The notes beneath the pieces are model-generated. The model was not told where the DNA came from. It was given only the letters and a program-made list of their open reading frames with translations, and did no database searches. Positions 33,777 through 41,930 of a DNA stretch of 64,000 nucleotides are shown in pieces. The stretch is from UBA1672 sp051967755 (GTDB lineage Bacteria; Pseudomonadota; Alphaproteobacteria; Micavibrionales; Micavibrionaceae). The translations under genes and the position numbers were made by a program. The stretch lies in contig JBQDYD010000002.1 of the NCBI GenBank assembly GCA_051967755.1, forward strand, positions 62,001-126,000, written 5' to 3'. Numbering within the stretch: the stretch's first letter is position 1; each line of letters begins with the position of its first letter.

Positions 33777-33964
33777 CGTATTATCTTTAAAATTGCTTAT
33801 GGTTTGTTTTTCAAGCGGTTATCTAAGCCCAAAACACATCATTTTCCAAGGGTTTTCTTGTGTTTTTACAGCCTTTAGAATCTTTGCAAACAATTTGCCT
33901 TGAAACTTTATGATGTGATAGGGTTATCGAGTATACAAAAATAATTAAAAAACGGGTTTAAGTG

Positions 33965-35911
33965 ATGGCAGAGCCAAGTACAGTAAGTGAAGTGGAAGAA
34001 GACGTAGCGACCGATGCTGGTCCATCCCCTCAGGATATCCTTTTACAACAACAAGAAGCGCAAATTCAGACTGCACGCGGTGCAGAGCTGACTGATTTGC
34101 TTATCATGCTCGAATTGTTGCGTGATAACGAAGATAAGGATATGTACCGTGACGCGGATAGAAACGTAAATGTTACGGTTATGGATGGGGATAGTGAATC
34201 AATTAAGCCGTTTCTTGAAAATTCGCATGCCCGTGCTTTGGAGCAGCATGGCGGCGTTGAAGGTCTGATTGCGCACCGTCAGGAGCAATTTGATCAGGCT
34301 GTCGCTGACGGTCGTATGAATCAGGCGGTTGCAGATAAGCATATCGAATTATTGACCGCTGCCGGTGAAGATTCCGCGGCTTATGCAGAAGCGCGCTTTG
34401 ACAGTAATGATTTTTTTGCTGAGCAAGCTGAGGCTTTGGGGATTGATCCTTCTAAGGTTAATGACATCACTGTCACAGTTATTACGCATACGTTTGAGCC
34501 GGGTGTCGCGCCGACGGAGCCGGTTATTGATCTCGATTTAAGGCCTGGTTCTATTGAGAATGAAGATGGCTTGATAAAAATCATGGAGGGTAATGAACTC
34601 ACTGAGGCGGGTAAGGTTATATTGGCCGCTGATGGGGTTGCTGCAGAAACAGGCGGGCCTAATCCTATTGATATGATTAAGGATAAATATGATTCATTGC
34701 TGGAACAGCATGGTTCGGTTGAGGCATTGGCCACACATCTGGAAGGGAACATGAGTGACCTTATGGGTGAGGCGGCGCTGACCGATGCAGGAAATGCAGA
34801 AGTTCTTGAGGCTGTGCGCAATTCTGATGGTGATTCTGCAAATTTCGTTGCTACTATGCTCAATGATATTGAGCCGCCGCCTGCTGATGGCAGTGCGCCG
34901 ACAGATCCGTCTATTGCGTTGTTAAATGAGCAGCAAAGAATCCTTCAAGAGCAAGAGATGTCTCAAGCAGATGCTTTGGCATTAAGGCGTGAGCAGGCGA
35001 TTGAACAAGGTGACATGGGCGCATTGGTCGGTGTAACACTCGATGAAATCTCTTCTGCCTTGGCTATGGGGCAAAGTGGGGGTGCAACACAAACACCACC
35101 TGCGGAAGGCGAGGTAACGGAAGAGGTTGCTCTTGAGATTGAAAACAGAGCGATGGATATCGCGTCTCAAAGTTTGACAGATAGTCCCGAAATGCAGGCG
35201 CTTTATGCGCAAATTGATGACATTAAGGCGGAACTGGGGGAGGATGCATCCTCTCATGAGGATTGGCACGCAAGAACAAGCCCTATTTTTGAACAAATGG
35301 GCGCTATGGCGGCGCAGGTAAAAGAAGATGCGCGCATTTATGCGGCAAATGAAGCCGGTGTTGATTTAGCCAAAGTGTACCCTGACTTGGCGCCTCAGGA
35401 AGCTGCGGATGCAGGTGCTGATGCCGAGTCCGGTGCTGATTTGGACGGTGGCGCAGATGTTGAGGTTGCCTCAGTAGATGCGCGTGATACTGAAACGACT
35501 GTGCCTGTCATACAGCCTGATGCGATTGATGTTTCTGATGGTGCTGCGCCGGATGCCGGTGTTGATCAAAATGCTGAAGTGACTGTAGAGGATGCCGTTG
35601 ATCAGACGGTTGAGGTGACTGCGGTAGAGTTTGAAGAAGATAAGGGATATGTAACAAATCCAAATGGCGGCCCTGTAACATACGAAGTTTCGGGTGTTGC
35701 AACCGGTGAGCCTGTTCGATCTGAAGATGGCGATTTATATGCCTTTTCTGACGGTTCCGGCTTGTCTGATGGTTTTTCTTCCGCATCTGATCCTGATCCG
35801 ACGCAGGTTGCGATGGTTGATCCGTTCCTGGATGCTATGGCTGCTCTGGATAAGATCGGTTACAACAATGAGAACAATAATATGGCGTTTAACGGTACAA
35901 TGAGCGCGTAA
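33965..35911 (+). CDS. Large acidic protein with internal repeats, unrecognised
   Basis: This 648-residue protein is very rich in Ala, Asp, Glu and Gly and poor in Cys and aromatics, with no signal peptide or membrane segment. Two related segments are seen: ALEQHGGVEGLIAHRQEQ (about 92-109) and LLEQHGSVEALATHLEGN (about 239-256), each followed by a helix-rich stretch, indicating an internal duplication of roughly 150 residues. The C-terminal third is a low-complexity acidic tract (DAGADAESGADLDGGADVE). GTG 33962 is a possible alternative start. It is inserted on the opposite strand between pheS and pheT. It could be an exported or scaffold protein; function unknown. Confidence 0.65.
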   Translation: MAEPSTVSEVEEDVATDAGPSPQDILLQQQEAQIQTARGAELTDLLIMLELLRDNEDKDMYRDADRNVNVTVMDGDSESIKPFLENSHARALEQHGGVEGLIAHRQEQFDQAVADGRMNQAVADKHIELLTAAGEDSAAYAEARFDSNDFFAEQAEALGIDPSKVNDITVTVITHTFEPGVAPTEPVIDLDLRPGSIENEDGLIKIMEGNELTEAGKVILAADGVAAETGGPNPIDMIKDKYDSLLEQHGSVEALATHLEGNMSDLMGEAALTDAGNAEVLEAVRNSDGDSANFVATMLNDIEPPPADGSAPTDPSIALLNEQQRILQEQEMSQADALALRREQAIEQGDMGALVGVTLDEISSALAMGQSGGATQTPPAEGEVTEEVALEIENRAMDIASQSLTDSPEMQALYAQIDDIKAELGEDASSHEDWHARTSPIFEQMGAMAAQVKEDARIYAANEAGVDLAKVYPDLAPQEAADAGADAESGADLDGGADVEVASVDARDTETTVPVIQPDAIDVSDGAAPDAGVDQNAEVTVEDAVDQTVEVTAVEFEEDKGYVTNPNGGPVTYEVSGVATGEPVRSEDGDLYAFSDGSGLSDGFSSASDPDPTQVAMVDPFLDAMAALDKIGYNNENNNMAFNGTMSA

Positions 35912-35937
35912 GGCGCGGCGGTATTCAGCCAATTTTC

Positions 35938-36381
35938 TTAACTGATCGGAAGAACATAAAGCGTAAAGTCCAGCTTTACGCCAAAGTTTTCATACATTGC
36001 TTTTGCTTCGACGTTTCCGAATTGGGTCAGCCAATACATGCGCGTCCATTTTTCTTTTTGCCCGATGACAGTGAGTTCGTTTACCAAACGTTTGCCGATG
36101 CCTTTTCGTCGGTAATCAGGTGATACAAACACATCCTGCATATAACAGACGGGTTTAATACTGCCTGTGGTGGGGTGGAGGATGTAATGCAGCATTCCTG
36201 TAAGTTCGCCGCCTAATTCTGCACATAATCCGTTGACTTGGGTGTTGTCGGGGTCGCAAATGCGGCTCCATGTTTCGGCCGTAACGGCTTCGTCGCGGTG
36301 ACCAAGGTTATTACCATCCCATAGCGGAAGCCATTTCGGGAAATCATCAAATTTCAGGGGGCGAATGACAAGGCGGTTCAT
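35938..36381 (-). CDS. GNAT family acetyltransferase
   Basis: This 147-residue N-acetyltransferase has the acetyl-CoA loop in DVFVSPDYRRKGIGKRLV (about 88-105), preceded by a MLHYILHPTT strand and followed by MYWLTQFGNVEAKAMYENFG, the usual final helix-strand. It starts 11 bp after the pheS stop and should be read from the same transcript. It is unrelated in detail to the GNAT after pheT. The substrate is unknown. Confidence 0.88.
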   Translation of the reverse strand: MNRLVIRPLKFDDFPKWLPLWDGNNLGHRDEAVTAETWSRICDPDNTQVNGLCAELGGELTGMLHYILHPTTGSIKPVCYMQDVFVSPDYRRKGIGKRLVNELTVIGQKEKWTRMYWLTQFGNVEAKAMYENFGVKLDFTLYVLPIS

Positions 36382-36392
36382 ATGTCCGCCCC

Positions 36393-37499
36393 TTATCCCT
36401 TAACGCCTGTTGCGTTATTTGGGCGATCAAGCGGATCAAAGCCGTAATGCTCTAACCATCTGACGTCGCTCTCGTAGAATGTGCGCAAGTCAGGAATACC
36501 GTATTTCAGCATCGCCATGCGCTCAATCCCCATACCAAAAGCAAAGCCTTGATATTCTTCCGGATCAAGTCCGCAATTTTTCAGGACATTCGGGTGCACC
36601 ATGCCGCAGCCAAGAATTTCCATCCAGCTATCAACGGAGCCATCTTTATTCGCGCCAAGCTTAAGGCCGCCATCTTTGCGTGAACATGCAATGTCCATTT
36701 CTGCGCCCGGTTCAACGAAGGGGAAGAAAGACGGGCGGAACTGAACGCGCAGATCATCAAGTTCGAAAAACGCGCGGACGAAGTCCTGCAAGCAGCCTTT
36801 CAAGTGACCCATATGGGTGGCTTTGTCGATCATCAGCCCTTCCATTTGGTGGAACATCGGCGTATGCGTCATGTCATAATCTGATCGGTATGTACGGCCA
36901 AAGCAGATAATTTTGTGTGGTGGCTGGTTTTCCTTCATATGGCGGATCTGTACGCTGGATGTATGCGTACGCAGCAGCTTTTTAATATGCTCGCCTTGCT
37001 CTTCTTCATCATTAGGTAGGAAGAATGTATCTTGCATTTCACGCGCAGGGTGACCGGGCGGGAAGTTGAGCGCCGTGAAGTTGTAATAATCATCTTCAAT
37101 GTCCGGCCCTTCGGCAACGGAAAATCCCATATCCGCGAAAATGGCTGTCAGCTCTTCTATGGTTTGGGAAATCGGGTGGATATGCCCCTTTTCTTGTGGC
37201 CTTGGCGCAAGGCTTATATCAATTGTTTCATTCGCGAGGCGCGCATCCAGCTCTTGCTTTTTAAGTGCGGCTTCTTGCGATTTGATCAAATCGGCAATTT
37301 CATCCTTTAGCGCGTTGAGTTGCTGTCCCTTGGTTTTGCGCTCTTCCGCGTCCATCTTACCAAGTGTTTTCATCAAGGCGGTAATACGCCCCTTTTTACC
37401 CAAAACAGTAACACGCACATCATCAAGCGCTTTCAGGTCGTTTGCGGCCTGTATCTCGCTCGAAATCTCTTCTTTTAAATCAACAATATCAGTCATCAT
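36393..37499 (-). CDS. pheS: Phenylalanine-tRNA ligase alpha subunit
   Basis: This is the catalytic alpha chain of PheRS. The 368-residue protein has the N-terminal coiled coil (about 1-95), then class II motifs: motif 1 near HPARE, motif 2 FGRTYRSDYDMTHTPMFHQMEGL (about 207-229) and motif 3 GFAFGMGIERMAMLKYG (about 320-336). Two starts 3 bp apart (37499, 37496) are equivalent. A TTTTGTAA/TTACAAAA hairpin lies in its 5' region at 37540-37560. It is separated from pheT by about 2.6 kb of other genes. Confidence 0.97.
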   Translation of the reverse strand: MMTDIVDLKEEISSEIQAANDLKALDDVRVTVLGKKGRITALMKTLGKMDAEERKTKGQQLNALKDEIADLIKSQEAALKKQELDARLANETIDISLAPRPQEKGHIHPISQTIEELTAIFADMGFSVAEGPDIEDDYYNFTALNFPPGHPAREMQDTFFLPNDEEEQGEHIKKLLRTHTSSVQIRHMKENQPPHKIICFGRTYRSDYDMTHTPMFHQMEGLMIDKATHMGHLKGCLQDFVRAFFELDDLRVQFRPSFFPFVEPGAEMDIACSRKDGGLKLGANKDGSVDSWMEILGCGMVHPNVLKNCGLDPEEYQGFAFGMGIERMAMLKYGIPDLRTFYESDVRWLEHYGFDPLDRPNNATGVKG

Positions 37500-37539
37500 G
37501 GATGCGATTTAACACGAGATAGCGTAGGAAATAAAGAGG

Positions 37540-37560
37540 TTTTGTAAGGGTTTTACAAAA
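37540..37560. repeat. Perfect 8-bp inverted repeat upstream of pheS
   Basis: TTTTGTAA and TTACAAAA with a 5-base loop, in the 110-bp divergent region between pheS and the DotI/IcmL-like gene. It could be an operator or part of the pheS leader. I found no Phe-rich leader peptide. Confidence 0.35.
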
Positions 37561-37609
37561 TTATGTGATTGTGGCTTAATGTTTTGTTGAAATAAAGGGG
37601 GTGATAACG

Positions 37610-38332
37610 ATGAGTGAAAAAAAAGATGACCTGACGAGAGAGGTGTTTTTAGGTGGGATTTTGGTTTTATTGGCCGTGATCGCGGCCTTGCTTTTTCAGG
37701 TCGGTTGGAAGCAAATGCAGGAAAAGGATAATCCCCTTAGTATTCCCAATTTGAAAAAGGCTGAGCAAGAAACTTTAGACAAATACAAGCAATCAGGAGC
37801 TGAGTGGCAAGAAAAAAGAAATGCGTCACGTCTGGAGAGCTATGAGCAAAATATTGAAGGAAGTCTCGCGCGAGCAGATGTAAGTGAGTTTTTTGATCAG
37901 AATGTTCCCTTTGATCAGCCCAATTTACCAATGACTTATTTACTGGCGTGGTATTCTTTTGCGGTCACGGACATAATGACTTTTGGATTTAATGATTATA
38001 AAACCCGTTTAAGTATGTCGTCTGATTATTTTACTGAGAGGGGTTGGAAGAGTTTCTCAAAAGCCCTAGAGCGTAGCCGTATTATTGAAATGGTTGAGGT
38101 GAATAAGCAATATATAACCGCCGTGCCCAAAGGAGCACCCATCATACAATCCCGCAGAGCGGTCGACGGAAGATTTCAATGGGTTGTCGAAATACCGATG
38201 GTTTTGACCTACGTGTCGGGTGCAAAAAGATCTAATTCAAGGCTTTTGGTAACGGCGATAATTGTGCGTTCCGATGATCCGAAACATCCTTATGGAATAG
38301 GGATTGAACAATGGGTCGCGATGGCACGATAG
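37610..38332 (+). CDS. DotI/IcmL-family protein (orphan)
   Basis: This 240-residue inner-membrane protein has one N-terminal membrane segment (about 12-34) and a periplasmic domain matching the DotI/IcmL/TraM family of type IVB secretion: WYSFAVTDIMTFGFNDYKTRL, FTERGWKSFSKALERSRI, FQWVVEIPMVLTY and GIGIEQWVAMAR blocks in the usual order. In Legionella, DotI is part of the Dot/Icm inner-membrane complex. ATG 37610 was chosen because GGGGGTGA lies just upstream; a GTG at 37601 is in frame. No other dot/icm gene is in the window, so it is either an orphan or part of a dispersed system. Confidence 0.78.
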   Translation: MSEKKDDLTREVFLGGILVLLAVIAALLFQVGWKQMQEKDNPLSIPNLKKAEQETLDKYKQSGAEWQEKRNASRLESYEQNIEGSLARADVSEFFDQNVPFDQPNLPMTYLLAWYSFAVTDIMTFGFNDYKTRLSMSSDYFTERGWKSFSKALERSRIIEMVEVNKQYITAVPKGAPIIQSRRAVDGRFQWVVEIPMVLTYVSGAKRSNSRLLVTAIIVRSDDPKHPYGIGIEQWVAMAR

Positions 38333-38334
38333 GC

Positions 38335-39015
38335 TTATAAGCCCCATTTATCCTTTAAAATATCGATTGTCTGCGGCAGGGCGCCGATTACGTGATCTGG
38401 TTTGGCGGCGCGCAGGCGTTTTTCATTGATGCATCCACCTGTTATACCGATAGATGTAATGCCCATATGGCGGCCGATATCGGGTTCTTCTTTACTGTCG
38501 CCAATAATAAACGCATTGGCGGGGTGATAGCCGCGTTTGGTCATGAAATCTGATATCCGCTCCAGCTTGTTGGTGGCATTTAAAATGCTGGTGCCGTTAC
38601 AGGTATTAGCGGATATGTGTGAGAAGTAATGGCGGATTTTTAAGCGCTCCAGCTGTTCTTCGATGCGCTCTACGATATAATTACTCAGAATAATGCAATC
38701 GATATTTTGATCATTTAGCCATTGTAGAAGTTGCCGCGTGCCGCGCCGTGTCCGCGCTTTGTCAGCAAGGTTGTTATACGCCGTTTGGAAAATTTCGTTG
38801 GCTTCGTCTTTTGTGCGCAATACCTCATCGATGTCACATCCGTTGCGCTTGTAATAATGGATAATCGGGAAATCGAATGTTTCAAGTTGCTGCGCGTAAG
38901 AAATTGGCGGGCGACCGTAAAACTTCAGGCATTCATTAGATGCAATCCACGCCATGCGCGTATCGGCAAGTAAGGTTCCGTTCCAGTCAAAGATAGCGAG
39001 TTTGTTGCTTGTCAT
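38335..39015 (-). CDS. HAD family hydrolase (phosphatase-like)
   Basis: This 226-residue HAD-superfamily protein has motif I FDWNGTLLADT (Asp 9 nucleophile, Asn replacing the usual second Asp), motif II CIILSNYIV, a Lys in the motif III region and motif IV FIIGDSKEEPDIG. The pattern resembles phosphoglycolate phosphatase-like members, but the DxN change in motif I makes phosphatase activity uncertain. It ends 2 bp from the DotI/IcmL-like gene, which is convergent, and lies downstream of rplT beyond a terminator. Confidence 0.82.
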   Translation of the reverse strand: MTSNKLAIFDWNGTLLADTRMAWIASNECLKFYGRPPISYAQQLETFDFPIIHYYKRNGCDIDEVLRTKDEANEIFQTAYNNLADKARTRRGTRQLLQWLNDQNIDCIILSNYIVERIEEQLERLKIRHYFSHISANTCNGTSILNATNKLERISDFMTKRGYHPANAFIIGDSKEEPDIGRHMGITSIGITGGCINEKRLRAAKPDHVIGALPQTIDILKDKWGL

Positions 39016-39025
39016 ATGCGCCCCA

Positions 39026-39062
39026 TAAAAAAACAGCCTTATCTATATCATAGAAAGGCTGT
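39026..39062 (-). terminator. Rho-independent terminator after rplT
   Basis: On the minus strand ACAGCCTT (39062-39055) pairs with AAGGCTGT (39040-39033), followed by a run of six or seven T. It lies 24 bp past the rplT stop and separates the ribosomal operon from the HAD gene. Confidence 0.85.
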
Positions 39063-39086
39063 CTTCATAATTCTTATAGTGAAAAA

Positions 39087-39464
39087 TTAAGCTGCTTTTT
39101 TCTCAGCTTTTTTCAATGCATCAGCGGATGCTTTTGCAATCGCTGCAAATTGCTCAGGCTCACGGATAGCGATATCTGAAAGAACCTTACGGTCAAGATC
39201 GATACCGGCAAGCTTTAGGCCGTGCATGAATGTTGAATATTTTAGGTCATGCAAACGTGCAGCCGCGTTGATACGCTGGATCCACAATCTGCGGAAATCG
39301 CGTTTCTTATTACGACGGTCACGATATGCGTATTGACCTGCCTTCTCAACAGCCTGAACAGCAGTACGGAAACAATTCTTACGACGTCCGTAATAGCCTT
39401 TGGCTGCTTTGATAACTTTTTTGTGTCTTGCGTGCGCGCGTGCGCCACCCTTAACTCTTGCCAT
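39087..39464 (-). CDS. rplT: 50S ribosomal protein L20
   Basis: This 125-residue L20, needed for early 50S assembly, has the full family pattern: ARVKGGARAHARHKKVIKAAKGYYGRRK, YAYRDRRNKKRDFRRLWI and an INAAARLHDLKYSTFMHGLK C-terminal core. The C-terminus has an Ala/Lys-rich extension. It begins 2 bp after the rpmI stop. infC, often first in this operon, is not present here. Confidence 0.98.
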   Translation of the reverse strand: MARVKGGARAHARHKKVIKAAKGYYGRRKNCFRTAVQAVEKAGQYAYRDRRNKKRDFRRLWIQRINAAARLHDLKYSTFMHGLKLAGIDLDRKVLSDIAIREPEQFAAIAKASADALKKAEKKAA

Positions 39465-39466
39465 GA

Positions 39467-39712
39467 TTACTTCTCCCCTTTGTTATAAGGTTTGCTTTTG
39501 CCTTTACCTTTACGGTCATAGGGCATGAAGTTACGTAGAACAATGCGTTCATCGGCTTCGTGTAACACGTCTAGACCACGTGCTTTACGCTTCATTGATT
39601 TTGGCTTGTTCATCATCATGTGGCTTGTGAAAGCTTTCTTAGACTTCACACGGCCTTTCGCAGTCACTTTAAACCGCTTTTTCGCACTAGAGTGCGTTTT
39701 CATCTTCGACAT
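39467..39712 (-). CDS. rpmI: 50S ribosomal protein L35
   Basis: This 81-residue L35 starts MSKMKTHSSAKKRFKVTAKG, with the typical KTHSSAKKRF signature. ATG 39712 was chosen for its AAAGGA site; the open frame extends upstream without one. The C-terminus (YDRKGKGKSKPYNKGEK) is longer than the usual 65 residues. It is the first gene of the rpmI-rplT operon here. Confidence 0.96.
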   Translation of the reverse strand: MSKMKTHSSAKKRFKVTAKGRVKSKKAFTSHMMMNKPKSMKRKARGLDVLHEADERIVLRNFMPYDRKGKGKSKPYNKGEK

Positions 39713-39846
39713 TTCTTTTTCCTTTAAAATATAGGGTTTAACCTGTTCATGACCGAGGCAGTCGAGTCGTTCGCCAGACCATGATTTACTGCAATATTTG
39801 CAAGTAGAGGGTTTATACACATTTCAGGAAGGATAAGTCAAGAGAA

Positions 39847-40695
39847 CTATTCGCTCTTTGCCCGTAAAGTATTCTCTAGTTTTAGCCTGCTTTTCTTGAT
39901 CTCAGCTTTGGCTTCGTCAGATAGGTCTCTGTATTGATGCTTGTCAATAAATTCACGAATGTGATGCAGGCACAGGCTTTTGTGTTTTGGGTTTTTCAGA
40001 CCGGCTTCCCCATCATCGAAAGAAGTAATGCTAAAACGTGGCACCATTAGTTTTTCTCGTGCTATATCAAGGTGCTGTATCGGGAATACGGTGTCTTTAA
40101 CCCCATGAAGTGCCATTGTCGGGCTATATGCAAAATCAAGGTAGGGTGTGAGGTCAGTATGCTCTAATTGATCAAGCAGTTCTTTGCTTATTATATTACC
40201 GGCAACATTTAAAAATCCGTTTCTATCCAAATCATCTTGATATTTCGGCGCTTTAAATAGTTCATTTTTTACCTGTTGTAAATCAAAGGCAGGCCAACAG
40301 AGGATTGTAAACATGGCGTTGTCAGGCATATTCATGAATACAATAGGGGCGCCCAGACCTTCTGTAATGAATGCAACGCGACGATGTTTCTTTTCTGCGG
40401 CCCAGTTTAAAATGCTCTCGAAATCTTTGGCTGCTGTATTGAAATCAAACTTTTGATCTTCTGCGCTGACATTGACACTGTGAGAGTACTCAAACGTCAT
40501 AGCGCGCACACCCATGCCACTTATCATTTCGCCAAGTTCGTCAAATAATTCACCTTTTCCGCTTAGGTTTTTGGGAAAGCTATGTGCCATGATGACCAAG
40601 GGCGCTTTGACGTTTGCCGTGCCCGGTTCAGGCACGAAATATTCTGCCTGAATTTTAGTTCCGTCATCACGATCTATTGTTAGGTTTTTACGCAT
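39847..40695 (-). CDS. Alpha/beta-hydrolase-fold protein lacking the nucleophile Ser
   Basis: This 282-residue protein has an alpha/beta-hydrolase layout: an early LVIMAHSFPKNL (oxyanion region), then a nucleophile-elbow position that reads ITEGLGAP, then LHGVKDTVFP (acid Asp) and NPKHKSLCLHHI (candidate His). The elbow normally reads GxSxG; here the Ser is Gly, encoded GGT at 40357-40359, one base from AGT (Ser). It may be a pseudo-enzyme or binding protein. There is no signal peptide. It is divergent from the DUF1223 gene. Confidence 0.7.
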   Translation of the reverse strand: MRKNLTIDRDDGTKIQAEYFVPEPGTANVKAPLVIMAHSFPKNLSGKGELFDELGEMISGMGVRAMTFEYSHSVNVSAEDQKFDFNTAAKDFESILNWAAEKKHRRVAFITEGLGAPIVFMNMPDNAMFTILCWPAFDLQQVKNELFKAPKYQDDLDRNGFLNVAGNIISKELLDQLEHTDLTPYLDFAYSPTMALHGVKDTVFPIQHLDIAREKLMVPRFSITSFDDGEAGLKNPKHKSLCLHHIREFIDKHQYRDLSDEAKAEIKKSRLKLENTLRAKSE

Positions 40696-40847
40696 TCACA
40701 CACACTTGAATATTGGTTATTGTAACACTCTTGCAGGAAGTATGTCGTTTTTATGTATATTTAAAAAGGTTTCTGCCAACTTCTTGCCACTATTATTGTG
40801 TATTAAAACACGTTAAGAACCGATTTAAACCTATAAATAGGATATTG

Positions 40848-41675
40848 ATGTTACGAATTTTTCTTAGCTTTTTTTTGGTTGTTTCGTCGCCTGTGGTCGC
40901 ATATGCGCTAGAGGATGTACCGCCGGCAGTGCCTCCTCCTGTTGTGCAGGCGCAGGCTTTGCCGTTAACGGAACCTTCTGTCGGTGCTGTTTCTGCCGCG
41001 ACGACGCAGACGCAGCCTGAGGAAGTGATTTCTGCCAGTCCGCATGTGCGGGGCTATTACGTGCTGGAGCTATTCTCAACGCAGGCCTGTACATTTTGTC
41101 CCAAGGCGGATGGGTTCATGAAGGCTTATGCCGATTATCCGCATGTGATCGCCTTGTCATGTCATGTCGATTATTTTGACGTAAAAGAGGCATCCTTTTC
41201 GCGTCCGGAATGTACGGCCAGACAAAAATCCTATGAGAAAACCTTGAATGTCGGGCCCAAATTTACCCCGCAGATGGTGGTAAATGGTGATCAAAATGCA
41301 ATTGGTTATTCTCCTGCCTCGATTCAGGTGGCGTTTAATAATGTGCGGAAGCATTCTATTCCACCATTTGAAATAGAGCGTATCGGAAAAACGGTATATC
41401 GTGCGAACCTTCCTGATATCGCAGAAGGTGCCTATGATATTTGGGCATTTTTATATGATAAGCCTAAAACCCAAGTCGTGCGTGATGGCGGCAACGCAGG
41501 AAAGCGTATGACCTATTATAATGTTGTCTCAAAAGCGAAATTTTTGGGCGATTGGCAAGGCGCATCAAAGCAGATCACTTTTGAAACCAAGGTCGGTGAG
41601 AACACCAAGGGGATCGCAATTCTGGTTCAGCGCAAAGAAGATAATACGGTCGTTTTAGCATCTAAGGCGGAGTGA
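40848..41675 (+). CDS. Secreted DUF1223 (thioredoxin-fold) protein
   Basis: This 275-residue exported protein has a signal peptide (about 1-20, LRIFLSFFLVVSSPVVAYA), a Pro/Ala-rich linker (about 21-60) and a DUF1223 domain with a thioredoxin-like fold. LELFSTQACTFCPKAD carries a CxxC (TFC spacing) and TPQMVVNGDQ is the later conserved loop. The function of DUF1223 is unknown; a periplasmic redox role is plausible. ATG 40848 was chosen for the signal peptide and an AGGA site. The structured region at 41686 follows its stop by 10 bp. Confidence 0.88.
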   Translation: MLRIFLSFFLVVSSPVVAYALEDVPPAVPPPVVQAQALPLTEPSVGAVSAATTQTQPEEVISASPHVRGYYVLELFSTQACTFCPKADGFMKAYADYPHVIALSCHVDYFDVKEASFSRPECTARQKSYEKTLNVGPKFTPQMVVNGDQNAIGYSPASIQVAFNNVRKHSIPPFEIERIGKTVYRANLPDIAEGAYDIWAFLYDKPKTQVVRDGGNAGKRMTYYNVVSKAKFLGDWQGASKQITFETKVGENTKGIAILVQRKEDNTVVLASKAE

Positions 41676-41685
41676 TCCTTTGTTA

Positions 41686-41821
41686 CCACACAGCGAGACC
41701 GCCTCAGGATAAACCCGAGGACGGCCTCAACTTTCCGTGTGTGGGGAACTGAATTTATTTACCGAATTTCTACGTTCTCCGGGTATAAATCTGCCGGGGG
41801 TGTTCATGTGTGTGGGGGAAC
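41686..41821 (+). ncRNA. Candidate structured RNA with alternative pairing
   Basis: CCACACA (41686-41692) can pair with TGTGTGG at 41738-41744, enclosing a CCGCCTC/GAGGaCGG hairpin (41699-41724). It can also pair with a second TGTGTGG at 41809-41815. The two partners sit in nearly identical TGTGTGGGG(G)AAC repeats 71 bp apart. A further GCCGGG ... CCCGGC stem lies around the second copy. The stretch 41676-41930 has no gene. The strand is uncertain; it may be the 3' UTR of the DUF1223 gene or an independent RNA. It did not match any RNA family I could recognise. Confidence 0.4.
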
Positions 41822-41872
41822 ATATCGCCCGGCGCAATTTTCTTATACAAACTTAGGGTTGATTATGTCAAC

Positions 41873-41912
41873 TAAAAATGCATATTTTTTGCATTAAAGT
41901 GCATTTTTTATT
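41873..41912. terminator. Bidirectional terminator between DUF1223 gene and polA
   Basis: AAAAATGCA (41874-41882) and TGCATTTTT (41900-41908) form a 9-bp stem with a 17-base loop that itself contains a third TGCA. T-rich tails exist on both strands, so it could end polA (minus strand) and any transcript from the other side. Confidence 0.55.
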
Positions 41913-41930
41913 TACGCACGCATGGGGCTG

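Noticed and set aside
41676..41930. 6S RNA gene
   Set aside because: The stretch has stems and a GGTGTTC-like sequence, but I could not align the central bubble and closing stem of 6S RNA, so it is listed only as a structured candidate.
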